Part shown: piece by piece, positions 32,401 to 40,868 of the stretch
Position numbering within the stretch: the first letter of the stretch is position 1
Layout of the letters: the number at the start of each line of letters is the position of its first letter
Assembly: GCF_000422905.1 (NCBI RefSeq)
Contig: NZ_AUGY01000028.1
Location: 1-64,000 of the forward strand
DNA from: Paenibacillus alginolyticus DSM 5050 = NBRC 15375
Lineage (GTDB): Bacteria; Bacillota; Bacilli; Paenibacillales; NBRC-103111
DNA: 64,000 bases
Direction of reading: 5' to 3'
Program-made: the position numbers and the translations under genes
The notes under the pieces: generated by a model
Database searches by the model: none
What the model saw: the letters and a program-made list of their open reading frames with translations, nothing else
What the model was told of the DNA's origin: nothing

Positions 32401-33050
32401 TGCGTGAACTTAAACGCGAGATTGCTTCGCTTGGTGATGTGAACCTCGGTGCTATCGAAGAATATGCGAGGGTTTATGAGCGCTATGAATTCCTGGATTC
32501 TCAGAAAAACGATTTGATCGAAGCCAAAACGACGCTTTATCAGGTCATCCGAGAAATGGATCAAGAAATGTCCAAACGCTTTAAGACCACCTTTGATGCG
32601 ATTCGCTCGCATTTTGGCGTCGTATTTGCTAAATTGTTCGGTGGTGGCCGTGCGGATTTGATTCTATCGGAGCCGGAGAATATGCTGGATACAGGTATTG
32701 AGATCGTTGCACAACCGCCTGGCAAAAAGCTGCAAAATCTTCAACTTCTTTCTGGTGGAGAACGCGCTCTCACAGCGATTGCGCTGTTATTCTCGATTAT
32801 CCGTGTAAAGCCCGTTCCATTCTGCGTACTAGATGAGGTAGAGGCTGCTTTGGATGAAGCGAACGTATCTCGTTTTGCCGAATACTTGCGTGAGTTCTCT
32901 GAAATGACGCAATTTATCGTGGTTACGCACCGTAAGGGAACGATGGAAGAAGCGGATGTTCTGTATGGGGTAACGATGCAAGAGGGCGGTGTTTCCAAGC
33001 TCGTTTCCGTTCGTTTGGAGGATGAAGAAGCCGCGATGTCCGCATCATAA
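29475..33050 (+). CDS. smc: chromosome partition protein SMC
   Basis: This 1191-residue SMC ATPase condenses and segregates the nucleoid with ScpA and ScpB. It has Walker A GPNGSGKSN at about 32-40, a long coiled coil (about 165-500), the hinge (about 515-670, with DGREAIAFLKRRQMGRATFL-type sequence), a second coiled coil (about 680-1030), the signature LLSGGERALTAIALLFSI and Walker B FCVLDEVEAALDEANV. Length is standard. ftsY follows after 32 bases. Confidence 0.98.
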   Translation: MFLRRIELSGFKSFADRTELEFVRGITAVVGPNGSGKSNISDGIRWVLGEQSAKSLRGGKMEDVIFAGSDARRAVNYGEVSLTLDNTSQSLPLDFNEVTVTRRVHRNGDSEYLINKQPCRLKDITELFMDTGIGKEAYSIIGQGRIEEILSTKSEDRRGIFEEASGIVKYKSRKREAEKKLSDTEQNLLRIHDLVSELEDQIEPLREQSEKAIRYKELRETLKSSEIAMYVHQIDQIYISWNDSKQLLEKLVKEQTELSTIVNQHDAHLEKHRWETRRLEEELEKLQESLLQLSEDFEKCEGHGEVLKERKKNYVANHQQLSTTIAMQEQRKIDKEDELSQQREKIIQIGAQLFEFQAKLTAEEQRLLGVNGGISSSPEDQLKGELLETLNRMAQARNEIRYAEQQTESIVRRLERLDEERQKWAEQREKISIRKQELTAKLELTVSEIENERQRYVQLTQSLKSKQGLLDEAQGMVRKWEQKLDALTSRRDTMKEMANDYDGFMQGVKEVLKAKSRKDLRGIRGAIAELVKVPADVEIAIETALGGALQNIVVETEADGREAIAFLKRRQMGRATFLPMNVIRGRSISDNELTSLKSSKGFVGLAVDLVSFDSTYQNIFSSLLGNVVVAQSLEDANHIAAKAQYRYRVVTLEGDVVNPGGSMTGGSLQKKSTNLLGRQRQIEELDQEIKTSEQQLSGLRSQSSVMKREITEDMMTIEQLRQQGEQKRITEQQIRAELNPLESESRTVEEQLTLDSQDRGSLLEEQADLGRKKVESEAALAELQQEEASLQQAIRDAEHSRKASESEKEELQSQLTDLKVKVASISQEKQSLQDQQRRLQQDLGEADREKEMNRGLLQQLDQDMAALEQETVLQVELLNDLKLKKQQCSENIDFKRAERTDWLHKLEQEENETRTQRTQLKQVEENLHQTEVRVTRLDVELENLLKKLAEEYELSYELAKERYPVPDDIQGTQSRVRELKREIASLGDVNLGAIEEYARVYERYEFLDSQKNDLIEAKTTLYQVIREMDQEMSKRFKTTFDAIRSHFGVVFAKLFGGGRADLILSEPENMLDTGIEIVAQPPGKKLQNLQLLSGGERALTAIALLFSIIRVKPVPFCVLDEVEAALDEANVSRFAEYLREFSEMTQFIVVTHRKGTMEEADVLYGVTMQEGGVSKLVSVRLEDEEAAMSAS

Positions 33051-33082
33051 TTAGGTTGAATGTTATTTTATTAGGAGGAACC

Positions 33083-34075
33083 ATGAGCTTTTTTAAACGA
33101 TTGAAGGAAAGTATTTCCAATAAGGCCGAAGCGGTCACGAATAAGTTCAAAGAAGGACTAACGAAAACAAGAGACGCCTTCGTCGATCGTGTGGATGATT
33201 TATTTAGCCGCCGCAAGAAGATTGATGAAGACTTTTATGAGGAACTTGAAGAAATTCTCATTGGCGCTGATGTAGGTGTGAATACAGTGCTTAAGCTAAT
33301 CGATCAGCTTCGCGCCGAGGTGAAGAAACGCAAAATTGAAGATCCCGCGGAGCTGCAGCCGATCCTTTCCGAAAAGTTGATCGAGCTGTTAAAGGGTGAC
33401 GCTGACGCAGGACTGAAGTTAAATCCAAATGGACTGTCTGTCATTTTGTTTGTTGGTGTGAATGGTGTTGGGAAAACAACGACAATCGGTAAAATGGCAC
33501 ACATGTTTAAATCTCAAGGGAAAAAAGTTTTAATGGCCGCTGGCGATACATTTCGTGCCGGTGCAATTGAGCAGTTGGAAACTTGGGGCCAGCGTGTTGG
33601 CGTGGATGTAATTAAACAGCACTCAGGCTCTGATCCTGCCGCTGTCATGTTTGATGCCGTGCAGGCGGCGAAAACGCGTGGCGTAGATATTTTGTTATGC
33701 GATACGGCGGGCCGTTTGCAAAACAAAGTGAATTTGATGGAGGAACTGAATAAGATCTATCGCGTTATCCAGCGTGAGGTTCCAGATGCTCCCCATGAGG
33801 TAATTCTCGTGTTAGATGCTACGACAGGACAAAATGCACTTAGCCAAGCCAAGCTTTTCGGTGACAAAACTGGTCTGACGGGATTGGTACTGTCCAAGCT
33901 CGATGGAACGGCTAAAGGCGGTATCGTTGTTGCGATCCGGCAGGAATTGTCACTTCCTGTGAAATTCGTTGGACTCGGGGAGAAAATGGATGATCTTCAA
34001 CCTTTTGATTCCGAGCAATTCGTTCACGCTCTCTTTGGGAAATGGATCGGTGAGCATAAAGAAGAGAATGCTTAA
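33083..34075 (+). CDS. ftsY: signal recognition particle receptor FtsY
   Basis: This 330-residue SRP receptor GTPase docks ribosome-nascent chain complexes at the membrane. A short basic N-terminal helix (MSFFKRLKESISNKAEAV) is followed by the NG domain with GVNGVGKTTTIGK, DTAGRLQNK and LSKLDGTAKGG. The ATG at 33083 follows TTAGGAGGAA and is preferred over an in-frame start 27 bases earlier. It lies in the same locus as its partner gene ffh. Confidence 0.97.
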   Translation: MSFFKRLKESISNKAEAVTNKFKEGLTKTRDAFVDRVDDLFSRRKKIDEDFYEELEEILIGADVGVNTVLKLIDQLRAEVKKRKIEDPAELQPILSEKLIELLKGDADAGLKLNPNGLSVILFVGVNGVGKTTTIGKMAHMFKSQGKKVLMAAGDTFRAGAIEQLETWGQRVGVDVIKQHSGSDPAAVMFDAVQAAKTRGVDILLCDTAGRLQNKVNLMEELNKIYRVIQREVPDAPHEVILVLDATTGQNALSQAKLFGDKTGLTGLVLSKLDGTAKGGIVVAIRQELSLPVKFVGLGEKMDDLQPFDSEQFVHALFGKWIGEHKEENA

Positions 34076-34100
34076 TCTTATTTTTCTCTGATACGTGAAA

Positions 34101-34142
34101 AATTCTCCTCAGCCGTTTGTTGGTTAGAGGGGAATTTTTTTG
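34101..34142 (+). terminator. terminator after ftsY
   Basis: AATTCTCCTC pairs with GAGGGGAATT (one T-G pair) and is followed by a run of T. Confidence 0.8.
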
Positions 34143-34166
34143 TTCATTACTGACAAGGTCAAATGC

Positions 34167-34195
34167 TTGACATTAATCTTGGAATTCAGTATGAT
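34167..34195 (+). promoter_or_regulatory. sigma-A promoter of ylxM-ffh
   Basis: Consensus TTGACA (34167-34172), a 17-base spacer and TATGAT (34190-34195) lie about 50 bases before ylxM and after the ftsY terminator. Confidence 0.85.
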
Positions 34196-34244
34196 AGGTT
34201 CTGTTGTGCTGCTGTCAAGCGTGCAACCTTTACGGAGGTGGAAC

Positions 34245-34595
34245 ATGTCTATCGATCAAATGCTTGAGAAAACGAATCGCGTTAACTTGCTATTTGATTT
34301 CTATGGACCGCTGTTGACCGATAAACAAAGAACGTTCCTCCAATTGTATTTTCATGATGATTACTCACTAGGAGAAATCGCTGAGAATTTTGAAATTAGC
34401 CGCCAAGCGGTTTATGAACATATTAAACGAGCAGAGTCAACTCTTCAGGATTATGAGAGTAAATTGCATCTGGTACATAAGCACGAACAACGCATGAAGC
34501 TGCGTGCGGAACTGGTTCAAGTGCTTGAAGCTTGCGAACCGGAGCTAAAGAGGAAAACGACGGAGCTTTTTGATACAATAGTAGGGATCGATTAA
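34245..34595 (+). CDS. ylxM: YlxM/p13-like DNA-binding protein
   Basis: This 116-residue protein has a sigma-70 region-4-like HTH ([20 protein letters not shown]) and belongs to the YlxM/p13 family encoded next to ffh. In streptococci it affects SRP GTPase activity. [20 protein letters not shown] is the family N-terminus. The ATG at 34245 follows CGGAGGTGG, and the longer upstream frame would begin before the promoter. Confidence 0.93.
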   Translation: MSIDQMLEKTNRVNLLFDFYGPLLTDKQRTFLQLYFHDDYSLGEIAENFEISRQAVYEHIKRAESTLQDYESKLHLVHKHEQRMKLRAELVQVLEACEPELKRKTTELFDTIVGID

Positions 34596-34629
34596 AATAT
34601 AGAAAGTCCAGAAGCAGGAGGTGAAGCGC

Positions 34630-35994
34630 ATGGCATTCGAAGGATTGGCAAGCCGGTTGCAGAACGTTTTCGGTAAGCTGAGAAGCAAAGGTAAGCTGAC
34701 GGAAGAAGATGTAGGCGAAGCGCTTCGCGAAGTACGATTGGCGCTGCTTGAAGCGGACGTTAACTTTAAAGTAGTCAAAGACTTTATTGCTAAGGTGAAG
34801 GAACAGTCCATCGGACAAGAAGTATTGAAATCCTTCACACCAGGCATGGTCGTTATCGATATCGTTAACAAAGAGCTAACCGCACTTATGGGCGGTACAC
34901 AAAGTAAGTTAGCTCGATCGAATCGACCGCCAACTGTCATCATGATGGCAGGTTTGCAAGGGGCAGGTAAGACAACAACCTCTGGTAAGTTAGCGAAGAT
35001 GCTCCTAAAACAAAACCATAGGCCGCTACTTGTAGCCTGTGACATTTATCGTCCGGCTGCCATCAAACAACTGCAGGTTCTTGGAGAACAGCTCAGTGTT
35101 CCGGTTTTTTTCCTTGGGGATCAAGTAAATCCTGTCGATATTGCTAAAGCAGGACTTCAACATGCCAAAGATAACGGTAATGATTATGTCATTATCGATA
35201 CCGCAGGTCGTTTGCACATTGATGAAAATCTGATGGACGAGCTGAAGAATGTTCGAACGGCTGTAGAACCGGATGAAATCTTGCTCGTTGTCGATGCGAT
35301 GACTGGGCAGGACGCAGTCAATGTTGCAGAAAGCTTTCATCAGCAGCTTGAGCTTACGGGTGTTGTACTGACTAAGCTGGATGGCGATACTCGCGGTGGC
35401 GCGGCGTTATCAGTTAAAGCTGTTACAGGATGCCCAATTAAGTTCGTGGCTAGCGGTGAGAAAATGGATGCTCTAGAACCATTCTTCCCTGATCGTATGG
35501 CTTCAAGAATTCTTGGTATGGGCGATATGCTTACCTTGATTGAGAAGGCGCAAGCTGGTATCGACATGGACAAGGCGAAAGAGATGGAGCGCAAAATGCG
35601 CAACGCCGAATTCACCTTCGAGGATTTCCTTGATCAAATGGAACAAGTGAAGAAGATGGGACCTCTGGATCAAATTCTTGAAATGCTGCCAGGAGCTAAT
35701 AAGATCAAGGGCATGAAAGATATGAAGGTTGACGACAAACAAATGGCACGTGTTGAAGCTATTGTGAAGTCGATGACAACTGAAGAGAAGCGCAAGCCTG
35801 AACTTCTTAATGCGAATCGCCGCAAACGGATTGCTTTAGGCAGCGGCAACTCGGTGCAAGAGGTTAACCGTTTCATCAAGCAGTTTGACGATATGCGCAA
35901 AATGATGAAGCAGTTCTCCGGCATGATGGGGCCTAAAGGTGCCAAAGGAATGAAGAAGCTAGGCAAGGGCAAGGGATTTAAATTCCCCTTTTAA
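34630..35994 (+). CDS. ffh: signal recognition particle protein Ffh
   Basis: This 454-residue SRP54 GTPase binds signal peptides on ribosomes. The NG domain has GLQGAGKTTTSGKLAK, DTAGRLHIDENLMDEL and TKLDGDTRGGAAL. The Met-rich M domain (about 300-454, MRNAEFTFEDFLDQMEQVKK, then MRKMMKQFSGMM) binds 4.5S RNA. AGGAGGTG precedes the ATG at 34630. The 4.5S RNA gene itself is not in the window. Confidence 0.98.
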   Translation: MAFEGLASRLQNVFGKLRSKGKLTEEDVGEALREVRLALLEADVNFKVVKDFIAKVKEQSIGQEVLKSFTPGMVVIDIVNKELTALMGGTQSKLARSNRPPTVIMMAGLQGAGKTTTSGKLAKMLLKQNHRPLLVACDIYRPAAIKQLQVLGEQLSVPVFFLGDQVNPVDIAKAGLQHAKDNGNDYVIIDTAGRLHIDENLMDELKNVRTAVEPDEILLVVDAMTGQDAVNVAESFHQQLELTGVVLTKLDGDTRGGAALSVKAVTGCPIKFVASGEKMDALEPFFPDRMASRILGMGDMLTLIEKAQAGIDMDKAKEMERKMRNAEFTFEDFLDQMEQVKKMGPLDQILEMLPGANKIKGMKDMKVDDKQMARVEAIVKSMTTEEKRKPELLNANRRKRIALGSGNSVQEVNRFIKQFDDMRKMMKQFSGMMGPKGAKGMKKLGKGKGFKFPF

Positions 35995-36028
35995 ATAAGT
36001 GTTTTATTCTAAGTAGGAGGTGATTTTC

Positions 36029-36301
36029 ATGGCAGTACGTATTCGTCTTAAACGTGTAGGCGCTCATAAAGCTCCTTTTTACCGTGTGGTGGTTTCGGAT
36101 TCCCGTTCCCCGCGTGATGGTCGTTTTATCGAAGAAATCGGTACTTATAACCCAATTGCTGAACCAGCAGCTGTAACTCTTGATGAGGAAAAAGCGCTGA
36201 AATGGCTTCAAACTGGCGCTCAACCGTCCGATACAGTTCGCAGCCTGTTCTCAAAAGCAGGTCTGATGACTAAGTTTCACGAGCTGAAATTACAGAAGTA
36301 A
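36029..36301 (+). CDS. rpsP: 30S ribosomal protein S16
   Basis: This 90-residue protein has the standard S16 start [20 protein letters not shown] and [20 protein letters not shown]. The ATG at 36029 follows TAGGAGGTGAT. It heads the conserved rpsP-khpA-rimM-trmD-rplS row. Confidence 0.98.
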   Translation: MAVRIRLKRVGAHKAPFYRVVVSDSRSPRDGRFIEEIGTYNPIAEPAAVTLDEEKALKWLQTGAQPSDTVRSLFSKAGLMTKFHELKLQK

Positions 36302-36327
36302 TCTGTTATCTTTCGGAGGGCGGGTTC

Positions 36328-36558
36328 ATGAAGGATCTTATCACCGTTATTGCTAAGGCTCTTGTCGATCATCCGGAAGAAGTGCGTGTCACTGTGGTGG
36401 AGAAAGAAGACAAGATCGAGTACAGGCTTTCTGTCCACCCCGACGATGTCGGGAAAGTGATTGGCAAGCAAGGCAAGATTGCGAAGTCGCTCCGCACAGT
36501 TGTCACGTCGGCAGCAGTGAAAGAGACGAAACGGGTAGCCGTTGAAATCGTTTCATAA
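36328..36558 (+). CDS. khpA: KH-domain RNA-binding protein KhpA
   Basis: This 76-residue single KH domain has the HPDDVGKVIGKQGKIAKSL motif containing the GxxG loop. KhpA pairs with KhpB in RNA binding and cell-size control in Gram-positives. It follows rpsP by 26 bases with GGAGGG. In B. subtilis ylqD lies between it and rimM, but here it is absent. Confidence 0.95.
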   Translation: MKDLITVIAKALVDHPEEVRVTVVEKEDKIEYRLSVHPDDVGKVIGKQGKIAKSLRTVVTSAAVKETKRVAVEIVS

Positions 36559-36565
36559 GAAACTA

Positions 36566-36592
36566 GGTTAGGATTTAGTTCCTAGCCTTTTT
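36566..36592 (+). terminator. terminator or attenuator between khpA and rimM
   Basis: GGTTAGGA and TTCCTAGCC pair over eight bases around a short loop, followed by five T. It may reduce expression of the distal genes relative to rpsP. Confidence 0.65.
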
Positions 36593-36640
36593 CTTGTATG
36601 GTTTTGAAGGTAAATTAATGTGGAGGTTGGGCAAGCGTAT

Positions 36641-37156
36641 ATGAGCGAAAAACTAGTGACAGTTGGTCGAATTGTGAATAGCCATGGTATTCGTGGAGAA
36701 CTAAAAGTGGTTCCGGAAACTGATTTTCCTGAGCGATTTGATAAAGGAAATGCATTAATTATTGTAGATTCTCAAAATAAGCAAACGCCGGTGACGGTGA
36801 AAACCTCCCGCTTACATAAAAATATGTTTATCTTGCAGCTTGAAGAGTTCTCTAACATTAATGAGGTTGAGAAATTCAAAGGCTCACTTCTTAAAATTGA
36901 AGCTAAGGATCAACAGCCTCTTGAAGAGGGAGAATACTATTATCACGAGATCATTGGTTGTAAGGTCGTTACGGAAGAAGGCCAGGAGTTAGGACTTGTT
37001 TCTGAGGTTTTGACACCAGGGGCAAATGATGTATGGGTCGTTGCTTTGCCGAAAGGCAAACAGTTGCTGCTTCCAGTTATTGATGATGTGATACTCGAAG
37101 TAGACATTGCCAACAAAACGATTCGTATTCATCTGATGGAAGGATTAATGGAATGA
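36641..37156 (+). CDS. rimM: ribosome maturation factor RimM
   Basis: This 171-residue 16S processing factor binds S19 and helps 30S head assembly. [20 protein letters not shown] is the family N-terminus, and a PRC-barrel domain covers about 95-170 ([20 protein letters not shown]). The ATG at 36641 is used. The in-frame GTG at 36620 lies in the ribosome site, though the GGAGG-to-ATG distance of 14 is long. It overlaps trmD by ATGA. Confidence 0.95.
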   Translation: MSEKLVTVGRIVNSHGIRGELKVVPETDFPERFDKGNALIIVDSQNKQTPVTVKTSRLHKNMFILQLEEFSNINEVEKFKGSLLKIEAKDQQPLEEGEYYYHEIIGCKVVTEEGQELGLVSEVLTPGANDVWVVALPKGKQLLLPVIDDVILEVDIANKTIRIHLMEGLME

Positions 37157-37911
37157 GAATCGATGTATTGACCCTATTTCCGGAAATGTTCGAGGGCGTG
37201 TTTTCGTCCAGCATTTTAGGGAAAGCGCGTGATAAAGGGATTGTTGCTCTTAACACGGTTAATTTTCGAGATTATTCCAATAATAAGCATAATACAGTAG
37301 ATGATTATCCTTATGGCGGCGGTGGAGGGATGGTTTTAAAGCCAGAGCCGATCTTTGCTGCTGTTGAGAGTTTGCCCTTACATCAAGAAGAAGGACAAGA
37401 TCCTGTTAAACCACGAGTCATTCTTATGTGCCCGCAAGGGGAGACGTTCACACAGAAGAAAGCGGAGGAGCTGTCTAACGAGCAGCATCTCGTGTTTATT
37501 TGTGGCCATTATGAAGGATATGATGAGCGCATTCGGCAGTATTTAGTGACGGATGAGCTGTCTATCGGTGATTACGTGTTAACAGGCGGTGAGCTACCCG
37601 CTATGGTCGTTATTGACAGCGTAGTAAGGCTGCTTCCTGGTGTGCTCGGCAATGAGATGTCAGCCGTGACAGATTCGTTCTCAACAGGCTTGCTGGAGTA
37701 TCCCCACTATACAAGGCCTGCTAAGTTTAGGGATTGGGAAGTACCTGAGATGTTGTTATCAGGGCATCATGAGAATGTGAAACGTTGGCGCCGCAAGGAG
37801 TCTCTGTTCCGAACGTTAGAGCGCCGTCCTGATTTGCTTGAAGGAAGAGAACTATCCAAAGAAGAAAAAGCTTGGGTTGTTGAATGGAAAGGGCGGAAGC
37901 AAGAGGAGTAA
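37153..37911 (+). CDS. trmD: tRNA (guanine(37)-N(1))-methyltransferase
   Basis: This 252-residue SPOUT methyltransferase protects reading frame by making m1G37. [37 protein letters not shown] and the trefoil-knot block [20 protein letters not shown] are diagnostic. Translation is coupled to rimM. Confidence 0.98.
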   Translation: MRIDVLTLFPEMFEGVFSSSILGKARDKGIVALNTVNFRDYSNNKHNTVDDYPYGGGGGMVLKPEPIFAAVESLPLHQEEGQDPVKPRVILMCPQGETFTQKKAEELSNEQHLVFICGHYEGYDERIRQYLVTDELSIGDYVLTGGELPAMVVIDSVVRLLPGVLGNEMSAVTDSFSTGLLEYPHYTRPAKFRDWEVPEMLLSGHHENVKRWRRKESLFRTLERRPDLLEGRELSKEEKAWVVEWKGRKQEE

Positions 37912-37931
37912 GCCCCCCAAAAACTTCTCTA

Positions 37932-37960
37932 TTGAATTTCTTTCCTGTCTATGATATTAT
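37932..37960 (+). promoter_or_regulatory. sigma-A promoter of rplS
   Basis: TTGAAT (37932-37937), a 17-base spacer and TATTAT (37955-37960) give a start point near 37967 and a leader of about 110 bases before rplS. Confidence 0.75.
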
Positions 37961-37966
37961 ATATTC

Positions 37967-38060
37967 TGTTGTGAATTTTTCAACAGTTCGAGTCTGGTGG
38001 TCCTCTACGCATAACAACTAAGAACGACTATGCCAATAAGCGGAATGAACACCTGTGTGG
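37967..38060 (+). ncRNA. L19 leader, ribosomal protein autoregulatory RNA
   Basis: Leaders of this size before rplS in Firmicutes carry the L19 leader RNA, through which L19 is thought to control its own synthesis. The region includes the GTCCTCTACGCATAA and AAGCGGAATGAACA elements and ends just before the ribosome site GGAAGGAGGG. The exact fold cannot be scored here. Confidence 0.6.
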
Positions 38061-38076
38061 AAGGAGGGAGTCAACT

Positions 38077-38418
38077 ATGAATCTTATTCAAGAGATTACG
38101 AAAGAGCAACTCCGTACGGATATTCCTAATTTCCGTCCAGGAGACACACTTAAAGTACACGTAAAAGTTATCGAGGGTACACGTGAGCGTATTCAGCTGT
38201 TCGAAGGTGTTGTTATTAAACGCCACGGCGGTGGAATCAGCGAAACGTTTACAGTTCGTAAAATTTCTTACGGTGTGGGTGTGGAAAGAACTTTCCCATT
38301 CCATTCTCCGAAGATTGACAAGATTGAAGTGGCTCGCCGTGGTAAAGTTCGTCGTGCGAAACTTTATTATCTGCGTGGTCTTCGTGGTAAAGCAGCAAGA
38401 ATTAAAGAAATTCGATAA
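38077..38418 (+). CDS. rplS: 50S ribosomal protein L19
   Basis: This 113-residue protein sits at the 30S-50S interface. It has [34 protein letters not shown] and the [20 protein letters not shown] block. GGAGGGAG precedes the ATG. It has its own promoter and leader. Confidence 0.98.
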   Translation: MNLIQEITKEQLRTDIPNFRPGDTLKVHVKVIEGTRERIQLFEGVVIKRHGGGISETFTVRKISYGVGVERTFPFHSPKIDKIEVARRGKVRRAKLYYLRGLRGKAARIKEIR

Positions 38419-38425
38419 GAAAACG

Positions 38426-38455
38426 GGGGGCTTGTTCAGGCAAGTCTCCTTTTCA
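38426..38455 (+). terminator. terminator after rplS
   Basis: GGGGGCTTG and CAAGTCTCC pair over nine bases with two G-U pairs, followed by TTTTCATTTT. Confidence 0.7.
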
Positions 38456-38508
38456 TTTTCATGGTACATAATAGAGATAAACCAAAACTGGAAAAGAGGC
38501 AATCAGTG

Positions 38509-39120
38509 ATGGAACACAATAATCAAGAACAGCCTTACATAGAGCCGGATAAGACAACAGAAACGACTCCCGTTAAAACAACGAAAAGCGAAACATGGGA
38601 ATGGATCAAAGCATTAGTGATCGCGGGAGTGCTCGTGATTATCATTCGTTGGTTCTTGTTCTCTCCTTTTATTGTTGATGGAGACTCCATGCGTCCGAAT
38701 TTTTTCACAGGTGAGCGACTCATCGTTAATAAAATTGTGTATGATATTCGCGCACCAAAACGTGGAGAAGTTATTGTTTTTCATGCACCGGAAGGTAAGG
38801 ATTACATTAAACGCGTAATTGCTCTCCCAGGTGAGACTGTAAAGGTTACTGGTGACAAGGTGTTCATTAATGGTCAAGAGATTGATCAGCCTTACATCAA
38901 GGATGCGATTGAGCAGGCGAAAAAAGAAGGACATGCCTATAATACGTTATCCGATTTTCAAGAGAAAAAAGTGCCTGATGGTGAAATATTCGCAATGGGA
39001 GATAACCGTGGTAACTCCAAAGACAGCCGAGCGATCGGCTTCATACCTTACAACAAAATTGTAGGCCGTGCGGAAGTCATTTTTTGGCCAGTGAGCAAAA
39101 TCAGTTTCATACATTTTTGA
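38509..39120 (+). CDS. lepB: type I signal peptidase
   Basis: This 203-residue membrane protease removes signal peptides outside the membrane. One transmembrane helix (about 34-52, ALVIAGVLVIIIRWFLF) is followed by nucleophile Ser60 in GDSMRPNF, Lys101 in DYIKRVIALPGE, and MGDNRGNSKDSRAIG. The ATG at 38509 lies nine bases after AAGAGG. An upstream in-frame start would overlap the rplS terminator region. Confidence 0.95.
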   Translation: MEHNNQEQPYIEPDKTTETTPVKTTKSETWEWIKALVIAGVLVIIIRWFLFSPFIVDGDSMRPNFFTGERLIVNKIVYDIRAPKRGEVIVFHAPEGKDYIKRVIALPGETVKVTGDKVFINGQEIDQPYIKDAIEQAKKEGHAYNTLSDFQEKKVPDGEIFAMGDNRGNSKDSRAIGFIPYNKIVGRAEVIFWPVSKISFIHF

Positions 39121-39131
39121 GGTGAAGAAGA

Positions 39132-40004
39132 ATGACCATTCAATGGTTTCCCGGTCACATGACCAAGGCTCGAAGACAAATTGAAGAAAAGCTTAAGCTG
39201 ATTGATGTTGTGATCGAGCTCTTGGATGCCCGCATACCTCTCTCCAGTCGGAACCCGATGGTTGATGAGATTTTGAAAGATAAACCGAGATTGGTACTGC
39301 TTAATAAGAATGATTTGGCAGACCCGCAAGTGACGGCAGACTGGATTAAGTATTTCGCTGATCAAGGTCTCCCCGCATTGCCGATCGATGCAGCAACCGG
39401 AACGCATGTCAAAGAAATTTTGCCGCGTGTTAAGCATCTTTGGGCCCATAAAATTGAACGGCAGCTAAGTAAAGGGATTAATCCTCGTGCTGTAAGGGCG
39501 CTCATTGTAGGTATCCCGAACGTTGGGAAATCGACGCTGATTAATCAACTGGCAGGTAAGAAGATTGCGGCTACTGGAGATAAGCCAGGTGTTACGAAGG
39601 GGCAGCAATGGATTAAAGTTGGAACCGAAATGGACTTGCTTGATACGCCAGGTATTTTGTGGCCAAAATTCGAAGACCAAATGGTTGGAATGAGATTGGC
39701 AGCAACAGGTGCGATTAAAGAAGAACTGCTTCATTTAGACGAGATAGCACTCTTTATCGTTAAATACATGGTTCAGAATTATGGGGCCGGTATTCAAGAG
39801 CGGTTTGGGGTTCAAGACCTCCCTGAGGATTTGGACGATATACAGGAAATGGTCAAAGTCATGGAAGCTATCGGTCGTAAGCGTGGAGCGATTGTGAGCG
39901 GGGGCAAAGTGGATTTGGACAAAGCCTCTTTAATCATTATTCGTGAGCTTAGGGCTGGCAAGATGGGGCGTATTTCTTTGGAGAAGCCTTCAGATAAAAG
40001 ATAA
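39132..40004 (+). CDS. rbgA: ribosome biogenesis GTPase RbgA (YlqF)
   Basis: This 290-residue circularly permuted GTPase is needed for late 50S assembly in Bacillus. The motifs appear in permuted order: G4 LNKNDLADP, then G1 [16 protein letters not shown], then G3 [31 protein letters not shown] is the family N-terminus. It follows lepB by 11 bases. Confidence 0.97.
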   Translation: MTIQWFPGHMTKARRQIEEKLKLIDVVIELLDARIPLSSRNPMVDEILKDKPRLVLLNKNDLADPQVTADWIKYFADQGLPALPIDAATGTHVKEILPRVKHLWAHKIERQLSKGINPRAVRALIVGIPNVGKSTLINQLAGKKIAATGDKPGVTKGQQWIKVGTEMDLLDTPGILWPKFEDQMVGMRLAATGAIKEELLHLDEIALFIVKYMVQNYGAGIQERFGVQDLPEDLDDIQEMVKVMEAIGRKRGAIVSGGKVDLDKASLIIIRELRAGKMGRISLEKPSDKR

Positions 40005-40155
40005 GTGGAGATAAAGGAACGGTCACTTTTGGGCTCAACTGATCAGGCGGGTCCGGGGTGGCTTTTCTTTTTATACAGAGAATGTGAAAAAAATGGGTGT
40101 GGCTTGACTAAGCGCCAATCCTTTATAATGAGGAGATGGAAAGGGGCGAAAGCCA

Positions 40156-40803
40156 TTGCTAGAGCATGAAAAACAACTGTGGGAGCAAGGTTTTACTCTT
40201 ATAGCGGGTATCGATGAGGTAGGAAGAGGTTGTTTATTTGGAGATGTGGTCGCAGCTGCGGTTATACTTCCGATGGGATATGTGCTGGAAGGTGTAGACG
40301 ATTCCAAAAAGCTTTCTGAAAAGAAGCGAGATGTCTTCTATGATCAGATCATGAATGAGGCTTTAGCTGTGGGCGTAGGCATTGTAGACGTGGACAAGAT
40401 TGATTCGATTAATATAAAACAAGCAGCCAGACTTGCTATGAAACAGGCTGTGCAGCAGTTAACTATAGTACCTGATTTTCTCCTCGTTGATGCGGAAAAC
40501 GTCGAGCTGGACATCGAACAATCCGCGGTCATTCATGGAGATGCACTTAGTCAATCTATTGCAGCTGCATCGATCATTGCAAAGGTTACCAGAGATCGCA
40601 TGTGTGTGGAATGGGATGCAAAGTATCCCGAGTACGGACTTGCTATACATAAAGGATATGCAACAAAGCACCATAGAGAGATGCTTTTGCGTTATGGACC
40701 TACACCGCTGCATCGAAAATTATTTATACGTAATGTGATGGCGCAATTAGAAGAGAAAGAGAATGTTCTAGAGTCTGAACAGCTGGAATTGGATCTCATA
40801 TAA
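40156..40803 (+). CDS. rnhB: ribonuclease HII
   Basis: This 215-residue enzyme cuts RNA in RNA-DNA hybrids. The acidic residues lie in IAGIDEVGRGCLFGDVV, DFLLVDAENVELD and the ASIIAKVTRDRMCVE region, and YGFAIHKGY-like YGLAIHKGYATKHH is typical. Translation appears to start at TTG 40156, with AAAGGGG upstream. A short ATG nearby is out of frame. Confidence 0.96.
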   Translation: MLEHEKQLWEQGFTLIAGIDEVGRGCLFGDVVAAAVILPMGYVLEGVDDSKKLSEKKRDVFYDQIMNEALAVGVGIVDVDKIDSINIKQAARLAMKQAVQQLTIVPDFLLVDAENVELDIEQSAVIHGDALSQSIAAASIIAKVTRDRMCVEWDAKYPEYGLAIHKGYATKHHREMLLRYGPTPLHRKLFIRNVMAQLEEKENVLESEQLELDLI

Positions 40804-40868
40804 CTTATTTTTGTAACGAAAAGGCAATCAGCCGCCGATAATATACATAAGTGTTAGGAAGATTTGAG